In this document: positions 47,643 through 59,219 of the stretch, in pieces | How the letters are laid out: every line of letters starts with the position of its first letter | Position numbering within the stretch: the first letter of the stretch is position 1 | Assembly (NCBI RefSeq): GCF_030253575.1 | Contig: NC_080558.1 | Coordinates: forward strand, 3,730,001 to 3,794,000 | From: Rhododendron vialii | Lineage: Eukaryota > Streptophyta > Magnoliopsida > Ericales > Ericaceae | Length of the DNA: 64,000 nt | Direction: 5' to 3' | The notes under the pieces: model-generated | What the model saw: the letters and a program-made list of their open reading frames with translations, nothing else | Told to the model about the DNA's origin: nothing | Database searches by the model: none | Translations under genes and position numbers: made by a program

Positions 47643-47689
47643 TTGTTCGCTTGTTGCTGACTCATTGTCATTATTTCAGTAGATGGAAC

Positions 47690-47965
47690 AAGCGGAACAG
47701 ATCCTAAAATCTGAAATCCAAATTGTTGAAATCTGCGAATAGAGGAAGCAAGAGGTGGTAAAGATGTTTTCAGTAAGTTTTCTTCCCAAGGGCTGCATAA
47801 GTTTATGGAAATGTCAATTATGATAGATGTACTTATCAATAAGGCTGCTGGGTGAAGCAAGATCCTTACTGGAGCAACTGGAAGAGACTGGTCATTTGGC
47901 TATTGATTCTCTTTGCAATGAGTTGAAGTTGTCAAAGTATGGATGCTTGTGCAAGTGGCATGGAA
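47690..47965 (+). pseudogene. Exon-like coiled-coil fragment, copy 2
   Basis: Starts after ATTTCAG with AGATGGAACAAGCGGAACAG; reads MEQAEQILKSEIQIVEICE before a stop. Same fragment as 30443-30720, part of block B. Confidence 0.4.
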
Positions 47966-49345
47966 GGATTTATGAGGTTCTATGTTGTCAACTTTAGAAG
48001 CAAGTTTCACCTGTACCATTGACTTCTTTTGTTGACATTTTCATTTTACTGGTAATTTTGCTTGAGGTTGTAATGTCTAATTGTTTTGATACTGGTTGTT
48101 TTCTTTTAATGATAGCTTTTTTCCACTAGAGTATCCTTTCTCATGGTAAAATCTTATCTTAAGTTGTAAATAGCGATCCCAGATTCCCAATGGTAAAACA
48201 TACATTCTCAAACACATGACTAGTTATATAATGTGCATGAAAATTTATTCAGATGAAAACACAACTGGCTTGAAAATTATGTTGATGAGCTCAAATGAGT
48301 ATGAATAAATGAATGCGTCATCATTTTAGTTTTTTTGATGTGTCTGCATGAATGTTAAAATGTCATTATGTTAGGGTTATATTTAGAAAAGGGTTAAATA
48401 CGCCTTGCACCTCCTACTTTACCCAATCCCACATGGGTCTGTCATTTTCCATTACCAGTTGGCTACTTACACTTGTAAGCTGCTGTTACCTGAGATAACT
48501 GAAAATTCGCCTGTGGCACTTGTGTGTCTTTCTTTCCAACTGTAATTAACCGATGAAACAAAATGATCTTATGAGGGATCTTGTGTTGATTATAAATTAT
48601 GTCCTGTATGTCACTTCTTTTTTGGTATTTTGAATTTTGTTGTCATTTTATGTAGAACTATAGATTATGGAGGAATTTGGACCCACATCTCTTGTAATAA
48701 AAGCAAGTGCCTTGCCTATTTAGACCACAACATCATTTATTTATCTTTTGAAACAATATTTTATTGATTCAAACTTGAAATGTACATTTTTTTGTGCGTT
48801 TTAAAAAATCATGAACAAATCGGAGCAATTCACGGTTCAATTCAATTCCCGATTCTCAACTGAACCTTTTCAAATATCAATTTGATTCACGATTTGACAA
48901 CTATTCTTTTGGTAAAAAAGAATGGAAAACAACTATGCTTTTGGTACTCAACCAAGGGGAAAAAAAATGAATGAAAAACTCTTACCAGTTGTCCTCATGT
49001 CATGCCGTAGAGTACGAAACTCGACGAAATGTGAAATGTGTATGAACATGAGAGTATAAACACTTGCACGCTGCTATTACTAGACAAAAATAGATATATG
49101 AGCTAATGTAGGACATATCCTGTACGATAGGTGAACTTTGCTAGGAAGGCTAGTGGGTGTAACAAAAACGTTGCTCGCAAAATTGAAGAGACTGGCTGTT
49201 TGCCAAATAATACCATTTCCAATGTGATTTTCTAGGTAGAAAATGCCTACTTCTCTGATGTGTCTACCCTTTCTTTACTCTCCTATGCCTTACTTTCTAG
49301 TTTCATGAACCCTGATGCAAGATTCTTTCTTGTCCGTTATTGCTG

Positions 49346-50540
49346 TAGTATTGTGTCTACCCTTTGGAATCTTGACAGTTTGTTCTAATTTGCATGCTTT
49401 GCCCGATCAGCATGAAATAGAATGTTAATTGTGACAGGTGTTTGAGCTATTTATGGAAGATCTCTGGATTAATTGCACTCAAGCTTCATGTGGGCAATTA
49501 AACGGGTAAATAGTTTTTTGACTGGCGTTATTCTGTTATGGCCATGTGTTAATATTTTCTTTCAGGCATCATCATTTGGAAATAATTTTAAAAGCTCTAC
49601 ACATATTGGAACTATGCATTGGTGCTTGTTTTTTTGCGTGAAATAAGTTTTTAAGCTATAGTTTTCTTGTCCACTGAATTGCCAATAAGCAGAAGATGTC
49701 CCTTCCAATTGTGCATCAAATACCCGTAAATATAGTGCTGGTAATTCGACTGCAGCTTAGTGATCAGGACTGCCACATCCTAAAGTATGACATGTTCTAT
49801 CCATGACTCCATCCTCCAATTCCCCCCTCCCCTTTTGCTTGAACATTGCATCCGTCTCTATATAGGCAGAGCAACAGATCACAATTGGCTTCCCACTGAC
49901 CCACGTTGGGTACTTGGACAGTTTCCAAAAACTGCTCCCCTCTTTCTCTACGTGGGGATGTTAATTTGGAAAATCAACAAAAATAGCTTTGACTTGGTCT
50001 TGCTTTACTGGTTTCTGAAACCAGCAGTGAACAAAATTTACGTCTAGTGTGGAAGTGTTTTAACTTTGGGCAGTGATGCAAACTTCCATCATCACTATTT
50101 GCACTATGATATGCATGTTGTTCTCTCAAGTGATAGCTGGAGCAAATGGTTTGCACGTGGTGCATATTATAAGTACAAGCATTTGGTAGCTCTACAAATA
50201 AGGATACCATCCATCAGTCCTTGTTTCCTTACTTGAAACTAATGTTTTTCTTGTCCATCGATCGGCAGATAAGTTAAAATGTCCCTCTCAATTGTGCATC
50301 AATTCTCTTCGATATAGCACTGGTAATTTGCCTGCAGCTTAGTGATCTGGACTGCCACATCCAAAAGTATGACATGACATTTTCCATGTATGGCGTTGTT
50401 CTTTCCATCCCTCCCCAGCTCATTGATCTTTGTCATCATTTAGAGCAATCTGCAAATAGAGAGCCTTGTCTTTCTCTGTTCTCACTTTGTTTGTATTGCT
50501 TAGCAAATACAAAAGAATTGGGTGGTGTCCTCAGTCCCGA
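49346..50540. other. Gene-free stretch with an internal repeat
   Basis: Two direct copies of an about 120-bp stretch begin near 49683 and 50262: ATTGTGCATCAA, then CTGCAGCTTAGTGATC and GGACTGCCACATCC. They are separated by about 580 bp, suggesting an old tandem duplication. No gene. Confidence 0.55.
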
Positions 50541-51470
50541 CGGTACAACCCATTCCTTGCTGATTTAGAATTTCAGCGGATTTGGGTAACTAACTGAACG
50601 ATAGAATTATAGTTAAGGTTCAAAATTTGAAGTCCCTAGTGTTCATCTTTACGATGATGGATGGTCTGTACAAGACTTCCATGTTGCTGAATTGTTGTTA
50701 CTATTTCAGCAGATGGAACAAGCATAACAGATCCTGAAATCTACAAAATCCAAACTGTTGAAATCTGCAGAGAGGGGAAGCAAGAGGTGGCAAAGATGTT
50801 TTCAGTAAGTTTTTTTCCAAACGACTGCAGACTTGTAAAAGAAATGTTGATAATCAGTACTTCATCAAGAAGGCTGATGGGTGAAGCAAAAGCATTACTG
50901 GAGCAACTGTAAGAGACTGGTCATTTTGCTAATGATTCTATTTGCAATGTCAATTGGGGATTCCTTGAAAACAAGGAACAAAATGAAGCTATGACGGTGA
51001 TGAAGGAGGCCGAGGGGGAGTAAATGGACGATATCGAACACCACGTGAACAATGCTGCCTCCCAGTATGTGACCGATGGCACTAAGATTCTCGAGACTGC
51101 CAGACATACGAGAAGAGCAGCCGCTGGTGGATGTGCATTGCAATCATAATCCTCCTCATTCTCATCTTCGTTGTGGTCATCCCCGTCGCCACCAGCTTCA
51201 AAAAATCTTAAAATCTATTTTTTTTTTTTCCAACCTAGTATTCGCATACAAAAATGGTTACTCAACATTCTTGTATACATTTTTACTTAATTTTCTTCCA
51301 TATGAGCATGTTGCTTCCAGGTTTGGGACTAAAAATGTTTAAGTGTTGCGAGTGTTCTTACTGTTATAGACTTATAGTCCTTTTTGGAGGATGGATTATG
51401 GGATTACAGTGCTATGGTTGATTTGCTTATTGAAACACAACATCCCCATTGCTTCTAATTTCTGTAAAAT
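50541..51470 (+). pseudogene. KNOLLE 3'-end pseudogene fragment B
   Basis: Carries part of the KNOLLE intron (TTGCTGATTTAGAATTTCAG at about 50554, as at 26118), then the end of exon 2 (about 50985-51211) and the 3' UTR to about 51470. It spells EAEGE-stop-MDDIEHH, has an extra codon in NAASQYVTDGT, and loses frame before RRAAAGG where KNOLLE reads KSSRRWMC. A coiled-coil fragment is lodged between the intron piece and the exon piece. Because it keeps intron sequence, it arose by DNA duplication, not by retroposition. Confidence 0.85.
50710..50950 (+). pseudogene. Exon-like coiled-coil fragment, copy 3
   Basis: CAGATGGAACAAGCATAACAG after TATTTCAG, later GGTGAAGCAAAAGCATTACT. Here it is not next to a PPR copy but inside KNOLLE fragment B. 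Confidence 0.4.
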
Positions 51471-53126
51471 GCTTTTTCACCTACTTTTCACTTTTTCCAT
51501 ATGATACTTTTCGCTCTTTTCCATGTGAAAAGTCTAAGAAAACAACTCCGGACACAATTGTATCCGCTACCATTAGATGAAAGTGGACTCATATATATCG
51601 AACGGTTCTAAATGCATGTCATGTGGAGTGTCCATTTTTATTATCACTTTTTTCATTTTATACTTTTTAAAAGTTTTTATAACTTCAAAATTATTGGGTA
51701 AAAACTGTACAGAAAACATGTCTTTGTATTGGCATAAACCATTGGTCGATGATGCATCCAATAGGAGTCCTGACCTAAATATTTAGTGGTTACATTGTAG
51801 GATGCATAACTTTAAAAAAATACATGTCCCCAGCCGAGTCCCCATTTCTTGAGAAATGACGTGTCCCGTATCTATACCTACGTCCCGTGCTGTTTCCATG
51901 TCCACATCTGTGCTACATAGATTGCTGCAGCTCACATTGCAAAGAAAATTTAACTAAACAAAAAAGGGTTGCAGAAGCAAATGTCGACTCAAGATGCATT
52001 TGAATACTGTGGTGTGACGTAGACCAGTTTTTGGACAACCATGCTATGATGGTGTCGTACTGTCATCTAGAACGTAAAAATAAGCATGAATCCATCACTT
52101 TTAATACGCGAAGAATAGTTTATCAACTCGGTTTGCTGTTTGGACCACAGCCAGCCCTCTTCTTTTCCTTTGAAAGGAAACAAACAGATAAATAACCTCG
52201 ATAAGGGTCAGTACGAGCTGCTCCGAACCAGAGAAACGATGGAAAGAACAACTCATACTTGTGGATAACAGTTTGTGATACTAAGTGTTCCCAAAGAATA
52301 GTCAAATGATCGAAATGAATTGCCAGAAGTGGAGTGAATTGATGCACCATCAGAATGACATTTTACTCATATGCCAGTGCAGAGAAGACCTCAATAACTT
52401 CACCTTCAGAAGTTTTATAAGCTTCCGTGGCTTTACAAAGGAGTATTTGAGTTTTTCATATCACAAAACTGAATGCCCGATAATCATAGACACCATCAGC
52501 ACCAGAACATCCAGCATAGCTTCGAAAAGCAGCAGTTTTAAGGAGTGTCCGTGAAAAATGCATGCACTAAAATACATAAATCCCATGCTTAGGAAAGATC
52601 ATGGTGCCTTTCGTTTCTTGTCTTTGTTCCCCAAAATTTCAAAACAAGGTCCCACATGGTAACCCTTGGGGACAAAACGAAGCAGCTTGGAAAAATTTGT
52701 AATAGAACAAATAGGGATGAACACAATAGATTAGTTACGTATGCTTATATCTCCACATTTTTTTCCCATGGCATATCTCCACATTAGCAGACACTTCAAT
52801 CTAAACACAATAGATTAGTTAAGTATGCTTATATCTCCACATTTTTTCCCATGGCGCTTCTTGCGGTAATATAACTCACGAGTTACCGATAAAAAATAAA
52901 TATAAAACTCATGAGTTCGAAGATCACCTGTCAAAGTGATTACCAAGCTTCTCTTTCTACAATCTTTTGATCTCTTGATAACAATATAGATTATCCCAGA
53001 GGGAAAAAAAGCAATTTAGAAAGAGAAATACCAAAAAGTTGAAATAGAACATAGAAACTGGGCATTCCTAGCATGGCACAAACATAAGCATTCAAACTGT
53101 GATAAAATCACGTAATTCCTTACCAT
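51471..53126. other. 3' flank of PPR copies 2 and 3
   Basis: No gene. Holds one copy of a downstream duplication (51925-52510) and a repeated stretch (ACACAATAGATTAGTTA..TATGCTTATATCTCCAC at about 52719 and 52805). Confidence 0.55.
51925..52510 (-). repeat. Downstream duplication, copy next to PPR 3
   Basis: Matches 58090-58665 in order and orientation: TGACGTAGACCAGTTTTTGG, AATAAGCATGAATCCAT, AGGAAACAAACAGA and GGAGTATTTGAGTTTTTCAT. The two stretches lie at equivalent distances downstream of PPR copies 3 and 4, so this is a tandem duplication of the PPR plus its 3' flank, perhaps including 3' UTR. Confidence 0.8.
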
Positions 53127-55000
53127 CTAGGACTTGTTTTTTCTATCCATCGATACAAGATTCTGGATCATGTTGAGATAATCGCTATCATGGAATAATG
53201 TGGCCATGGTAGATGCATCTGGAGAGAAATTCCTATTGATCATTTCTTCTAAAAGTATCATAACCTTGTGTTTGTCTCCCCTCTTCAAGAATGCCTGAAT
53301 CACAATATTGTAAGTGACATCATTTGGTGGGCACCCATCTCCCTTCATTTGCAAGAGTAACTCCTCGGCTTCATCAAGCAAGGCCTCCTTGCAAAGTCCA
53401 CCAATCAATGCAGTGTAAATCTTAACATTGGGTTTCAAACCTTTAGCAGAAATAGAACTAAAAAGTTTACGAGCATCTTCAATTTTCCCTGCTGTGCACA
53501 TGCCATTTATGAAGATACTGTAAACAACAATATCAGGAGTTATACCGTGATCTTGCATTGAACGAAACACATCTATTGCCTTGACGACTTCGTGGTTCTT
53601 AAAGAAGCCTTCTAACAAAATTGAGTAAGTTACAATGTTAGGTTTCAGACCTCTACACAACATCTCGTGAAAAAGGCTATCTGCAGCATTGCACTTTCCT
53701 AATGTAAACAGACACTGTAACAAAGTGGTGTATGTGACGGTATTAGGTTTTAACCCTTTACAAGCCATTTCTCGGAAGAGATGAAAGGCTTCATCTATAT
53801 TCTTCCTCTTACAGTATCCATTGACCAAAATAGTATAGCTGTGTATGTTGGGCTCAAGCCCCTTATCCACCATGGAGTTGAACACTTGTTTTGCTTTGTC
53901 CATGTGCCCTTGCAAACAATATCCATCCATAAGTGCACTGTAAGTGACTACATCGGGTTCCTTACCTCTTCGAATCATGATCGCCAGAATTTCCTGTGCT
54001 TCTTTAGTCTTTCCCTCCTAGCAATGCAAATCCACCAATATATTATACGTTATGACATCTGGAAATATATTTTGATCTGTCATGTTGCTCAACATTCTTG
54101 TGGCATCCATTTGTCGACCAGATTTGCAGAACCCGTCAACTAAAGAATTATAGGTAACCACGTTTGGCATAACATCTGACTCTCTCATCTCTGACAAGAG
54201 GCCCAAAGCATCGTCTACATTTTCATCCTTACAAAGGCTGTCGATGATTGTGTTATAAATCATGACATTAGGCTTGCAGTGCCATTTTTGCATACTCCTG
54301 ACCAACTCTACAGCCATTATAGTGTTTCCAAGTTTACAAAGCCCATTTATGATGGTCCCGTATGTAACCTCATCAGGTATAATGTCTCTGTCTTTCGTCA
54401 ACCTTAGGAACAAGTTCACAGCTTCAGCAGTGTTATCTTGCAAAATATACCCATTTATTAGAGACTTAGAGTGTTGAAGGCATCCACATTCGCGTTGTAA
54501 CCACATTTGAAGAAGATAGCTAAGATAGCAAAACCATAATCAACTCGATTCATGCGGCAAAAGCAATTGATCAGAATAGCCTGTGTATACTGATCGATTG
54601 GAATTCCGAGCTCGCGGAATTGCCTAAATAAAGAGATTACTGTCGAATATTGCTTCATTTTTGCAACAGCACTTAACAGCTGAGTAAAATGGATGACAGA
54701 AAGACGAGATCGAAGTTGGACCATTCGACGGAACAAACTAAGACCATGGTCGAGCTCATCAAAACCCAATTTGTGTTTTTCGAACACCAATTTCTGAATT
54801 TGAGTTGGACCCATTTGTGCAAGGGAATCAGGAGCAAAAGGGTTTGTTGGAATTTGGGTGTGAAACAAAGCTATATCAGCTACCAATGGGTTAAATTTGA
54901 GGGAAAGAAGAAGGAGCGAGGTACCTTTTCTAGGGTTAGAGAAGAAAGCAACAGTAGCCATTCCCAGCAGCTTCCTCATTGAAGCGGTTCGTTTCATCAA
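53127..55000 (-). pseudogene. RFL-type PPR pseudogene, copy 3
   Basis: Minus-strand RFL PPR. The N-terminus MMKRTASMRKLLGMATVAFF is basic and could target mitochondria. Two breaks: an 8-base insertion near 54465 (FNTLSL-stop where relatives read FNTLINGYIL) and a TAG at 54018-54020 where relatives have AAG (VDLHC-stop-EGKTKEA). Downstream the frame is open to the normal end MDRKNKS. All other repeats (VTYGTIINGLCKLGNTIMAV, VVTYSALMDGYCLQGHMDKA and so on) are intact, so decay is recent. Closest relative in the window: the intact copy at 59220. Confidence 0.88.
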
Positions 55001-55290
55001 CTGCCCTTCACCTTTTCTAGGGTTAATGAGTTATGCATGAACGAGGCTACAAGCACCAAGTGGGTGTTGGTGCAATAAGCATTTGGAGTTCGTCGTTTCA
55101 TATTTGGTAAATTTCATTCAAACCCTCAGGTTTTCTTTGATGACAGAGAATGACAACGAATTCCTTGTGGTTTTTATGTGCATTCTACCGATCAGTCCGT
55201 TTCACATGGGGGTCTTCATTTTAGCTCCATTTCTCTCATTTTCTTATCCAATTTCGATGATCCAGAACTGCTCAATGTGATCAGAATATA

Positions 55291-55445
55291 ATTTTAAGGG
55301 TACCTGCAAGAAATCGGCAAAAAAATGACTAGAAAGAGCTTGATTTGAGCAATTTTTATTTGAACCGTTTAATAAAAAACTGTTCAGACAAAGCTCTTCC
55401 TAGTCCTTTTTTTTTTTGAGGATTTCTCGCGGATATCCTTAAAAT
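55291..55445. mobile_element. Hairpin MITE (155 bp) upstream of PPR copy 3
   Basis: ATTTTAAGGGTACCTGCAAG at the left; the right end reversed gives ATTTTAAGGATATCCGCGAG. Arms of about 55 bp share AGAAATC, CAAAAAAA and GACTAGRAAGAGCT. Confidence 0.7.
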
Positions 55446-57764
55446 CATGTTCTGAACACATTTGAGCGGCTCGGATTATCGAAATTTGATCAAAAAAAGG
55501 AGGGTCCATATTTTAACTAAAATGAGGATCCTTCATTTGAAACAAACCGTTCTACCGATATCCCAAATTTGAAAGATGTTTGTCCAAATAGGTGATGGAA
55601 TGAGCCAAAAAGTAAGTTATATCTTATAATTCGCCCACCTGATGATGTTAATAAAAGGTTAAAAAGAAATGAAAAACAAGCAATTTTCATTTGAATCAAA
55701 ATGACTTTTTTACTTATAGGAGTAGTAGTTTTGATCAAAAAGGGTAAAATTTACTAATAGCCACCTATTTTTACTCGTTGTGAGAATCCTTTTTTGTCAT
55801 AAACGACAAATTATTGTTTTTTGGTCTAAAGATTGAGAATTGAGGAGGTTTTATTTTATTTATATAATTATAAAAATTGGTGAATTTGTCAATATAAGTG
55901 ATTTTGGGGATAATTTTATCATGTGTTTGATTGAACAGTTCGTGGTTGAGTATTGGTGAAATAAACAATGAAACCATAAGGGATTGTAGGACCTGGAGAC
56001 CCTGCCAAGCAGGGGTGCTTTGGGCGGTCCAGATGTAAAGGTACCAAACGGATTTTTAAAAAAAGAAAGGAAAAGGAAAAAGATGTTTCGATCCGGGCCG
56101 TTGATTCCGAGATGAACGACCGGATTAACCGCTCGGCACTTTTGTACTCACTCCTCAAACGTGAAAAGGTTATCTGTCATTAATAAAAATCTCAGGGAGT
56201 GTCAGTGAATTTTACCCAATCATATTTGGATTAAATCTTAATTTCGGTTCAAATATTATGTGTTGTCAGCAAATCCACTTTGCCAGGCAAAGAATGAAGC
56301 CTTCTTTCAAGGGTTTTTTTTCCTGTCTTCGTTGAACCTTTTCTTTTCTTTTCTTTTGCGAAACTGATTTTACTCGATCAATTTATCTTATCTGTTTGGA
56401 AATTCTGGGCAAAAAATGGTAATGACGGGAAAAAAAAAAAAAAGCAATGCCTTCCCTTGTTTGATTCGTAAAGAAAGATAAGGTAAATTTCCAAGAGAGG
56501 TACAATTTTTCCTCAATTTCTCTTTGACTTTCCTATAATTTTTCCTACTTCGAGTTCCTAACGTAGCCAGAATAAGAAAATTTTTTACAAAAACGTATTC
56601 AAAAAAAATACATTAATGCCGTGTTGGGATGTCCAAAAGGTTGATTTTTTTCTTTCCCTCTCATGTTTTTTACTTTTCCATTCCCCTGGTAGGAGAAACT
56701 GGAAAAATTTTACATTTCGAAAGAAACTTGACAAAAATGAACCACGCAAAATAAAAAATGTTTATGCAGTCTTTTGTTTGTAGACAAAATTTTTCGACAA
56801 TCCCTTCGTTTTTACTTTTATTTGATTTCTCTCACTAGAAACCCAAGAAAAATGGAAGAGTTTGATCAAAGCTAAAAGAATTAAAAAGATTAAAAAAAAT
56901 AAAATGAACACATGATTTTTTTCTTTTTTAAATTGAACACATTGGTTCGATGGAATGTTATAGCCAAACATAACACCATGTTTACGATAGCCCGAACAAG
57001 AAGGAAGAAGAAATCTCTGAACATGAAAAACCAGAGAGTTGGACAAGAGGGTTGAAATTTCCCCCCCTTCCCAATTGACACACTCACAACCACCTCTCAC
57101 ACAAGAAACTGACCACAGCCATCAAGGGGCGGCCCAAACCGCAAGCATTAAGACTATCGCCTTGGGCGCCGATTGGAGAAGGCTCCATTTTTCTAACCAA
57201 ACTATGTAACAGATTGATTTTCAATACAAAAGAACTCATCTGGAGGGACGAAACAATACATGTCAAGTTTTGAGTTATAATCATGGATGTTTTGATTTAA
57301 AACAAGAAGATCACAAAAGGCCGAACGAAATTTCGTACACAAAACTCTATTCACATAATTTGGCTTACTCAATTTTTACATGTCGAACAAACTACTATTG
57401 AGTATTTTGCCTTGGGCCTCTAAAAGGTCGGGCCGCGCCTCCTCCTATAGTTATCATAACCTGGTTCAACCACCTCTCTGTATCCCCTTTTTCTTTTCTT
57501 CTTTCGCAAGCAAAACAATAGCCACCAACACCACCCTTTTGCCCCTCCCCTGTCTTGACCACCACTACATTCAACCAGTCCAATCTCAACCAGCAACCCA
57601 GCCCCACCCTTTCCCGCGTGAAATTTGAAGTTGGTGTGACCATAGAGACTCCAGATCCGCAACAGGCTCAGAAGGAACCCAAGAGCCATAACAACTATTG
57701 CCCGACTAATAGAACATAGCCAAGCTTCGCCGGAGGGAAAAGTTCAAGAGGCCTTCATTAGCAC

Positions 57765-57838
57765 AACTCGAACCTTGGATCTCTTGACCACCTAAACCAC
57801 TTGGGAGTAAGCCATGGACGACTAGGCTACCACCCTTG
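57765..57838 (-). mobile_element. Head of a tRNA-derived SINE
   Basis: On the minus strand GGTGGTAGCCTAGTCG fits box A and GGTTCGAGTTG fits box B of an RNA polymerase III promoter, 48 bases apart. The 3' boundary and tail were not found. Confidence 0.5.
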
Positions 57839-58089
57839 GTATAGAATATTATCCACTTTCACTTTGGAGATAAAACTTCCTCCCTTGCACCCGGAACTGC
57901 AAGTTTGGAGAGAAAGGGTGGAACAATTGGTGGTTAAGATTTCATAAGATAAATGTGAGCTGTTAGTCATACCTCATAAGAAGTTCGTCACAGGGTCAAG
58001 CCGTATATTGGATAACAGTTCTGGATACTACCTGCACCATCCCCGGAAAAGGAGCTCCATTGTTATATCTTGAATATGGTAACAAAAAA

Positions 58090-58665
58090 ATAGCTGCAGC
58101 TCAGATTGCAAAAGCATTGACCAGAAGTTAAAAAAGGCTTGCAGAAGCATTTGTCGACTGCAGATGCATTTGAATAGAACGGCATGACGTAGACCAGTTT
58201 TTGGACAGCAATGCTATGGTAGTGTCATCTAATTCGCAAAAATAAGCATGAATCCATGATAGGACAAGGATAGTTTATCAATTTGATTGGGTGTTAGGAC
58301 CACACCCACCCCTCTTGTTTTTTGTTTGATAGGAAACAAACAGAGAAATAACCTATACAAGGTCCATTATGTGCTGCTCCTAACACGAGAAACGACAGAA
58401 AGAACGAAATCATACTTGTCAATAAAAGTATGCGACACAATGTGTTCCCTATGAGTAGTCAAGTGACTGACGTGAATTACCAGGAGTTGACGTGAATTGA
58501 TGCACTATCTGAATGACATCTTACTAGTATAGTAGTATGCCAGGGCAGAAGACCTCTGTAAGTTTACCTTCAGAAGTGGTATAAGCCTCTGTGGCTTCAC
58601 AAAGGAATATTTGAGTTTTTCATAGCACTAAACTGAATGCTCAACGATCACAGACAACATATCCA
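58090..58665 (-). repeat. Downstream duplication, copy next to PPR 4
   Basis: Counterpart of 51925-52510. Confidence 0.8.
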
Positions 58666-59219
58666 ACAGTTCCAGAAAGTGTTGAACAGAAATAATACAT
58701 GAACACCTGTGGTAACGTTATCCTTGTAAAAAATGATAGATATGGAGAAAGAAAACTAAGCTGCATGACGTGATAAAACTGAAGATAGAAAACTGAACCC
58801 TCAACTTTGTCTCCATAGTAAACAAGCAAGAAACGAGCCGCAGACCTAGAGGACATGACTGTGTATGAATTTGGACAGGTTTACCATGGTCTAACAAATC
58901 CTGTAAACCACTAGATGATTCAGACAACTAGCCAATGGCACATCAGGGCATACAAACTCAGATGCAACTTATGGTAATCCTGCTTGTAGTGATGGTAATA
59001 TTATGCAACTGAGGATGCCTGAAAGAAAACCATATAAGATCCCTACAGAAGCAATAGTCCATGCAAGAGTCCCCCTTTGTTTTTGTTTCTTTTTTTGCGG
59101 GGAGTGTCGATGAAAGAGGTCCTTGGTAAAATGCAGCTAAGGCACAGAATCTCAGAAACCCTTGTGTGCCAATTACACAAGCATCTCTATTATAACAACT
59201 TTAATCTATTCCTTAAAAT

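Larger units (their letters stand above)
45500..49345 (+). repeat. Segmental duplication, block B
   Basis: Second copy of block A, with a MITE insertion (47496-47642) and small indels. It ends near TTTCATGAACCCTGATGC; in block A the equivalent point runs straight into the KNOLLE fragment, whereas here about 1.2-1.6 kb of other DNA intervenes. Confidence 0.85.
55001..59219. other. Spacer between PPR copies 3 and 4
   Basis: No gene over about 4.2 kb. Holds a hairpin MITE (55291-55445), a possible SINE (57765-57838), a weak inverted repeat with GGGCGGCCC/GGTCGGGCC words at about 57120-57450, and the 3'-flank duplication of PPR 4 (58090-58665). Confidence 0.6.

Noticed and set aside
57395-57689. 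Overlapping frames of 82-89 codons on both strands
   Set aside because: GC-richer repeat DNA; no conserved motif, likely transposon-derived.
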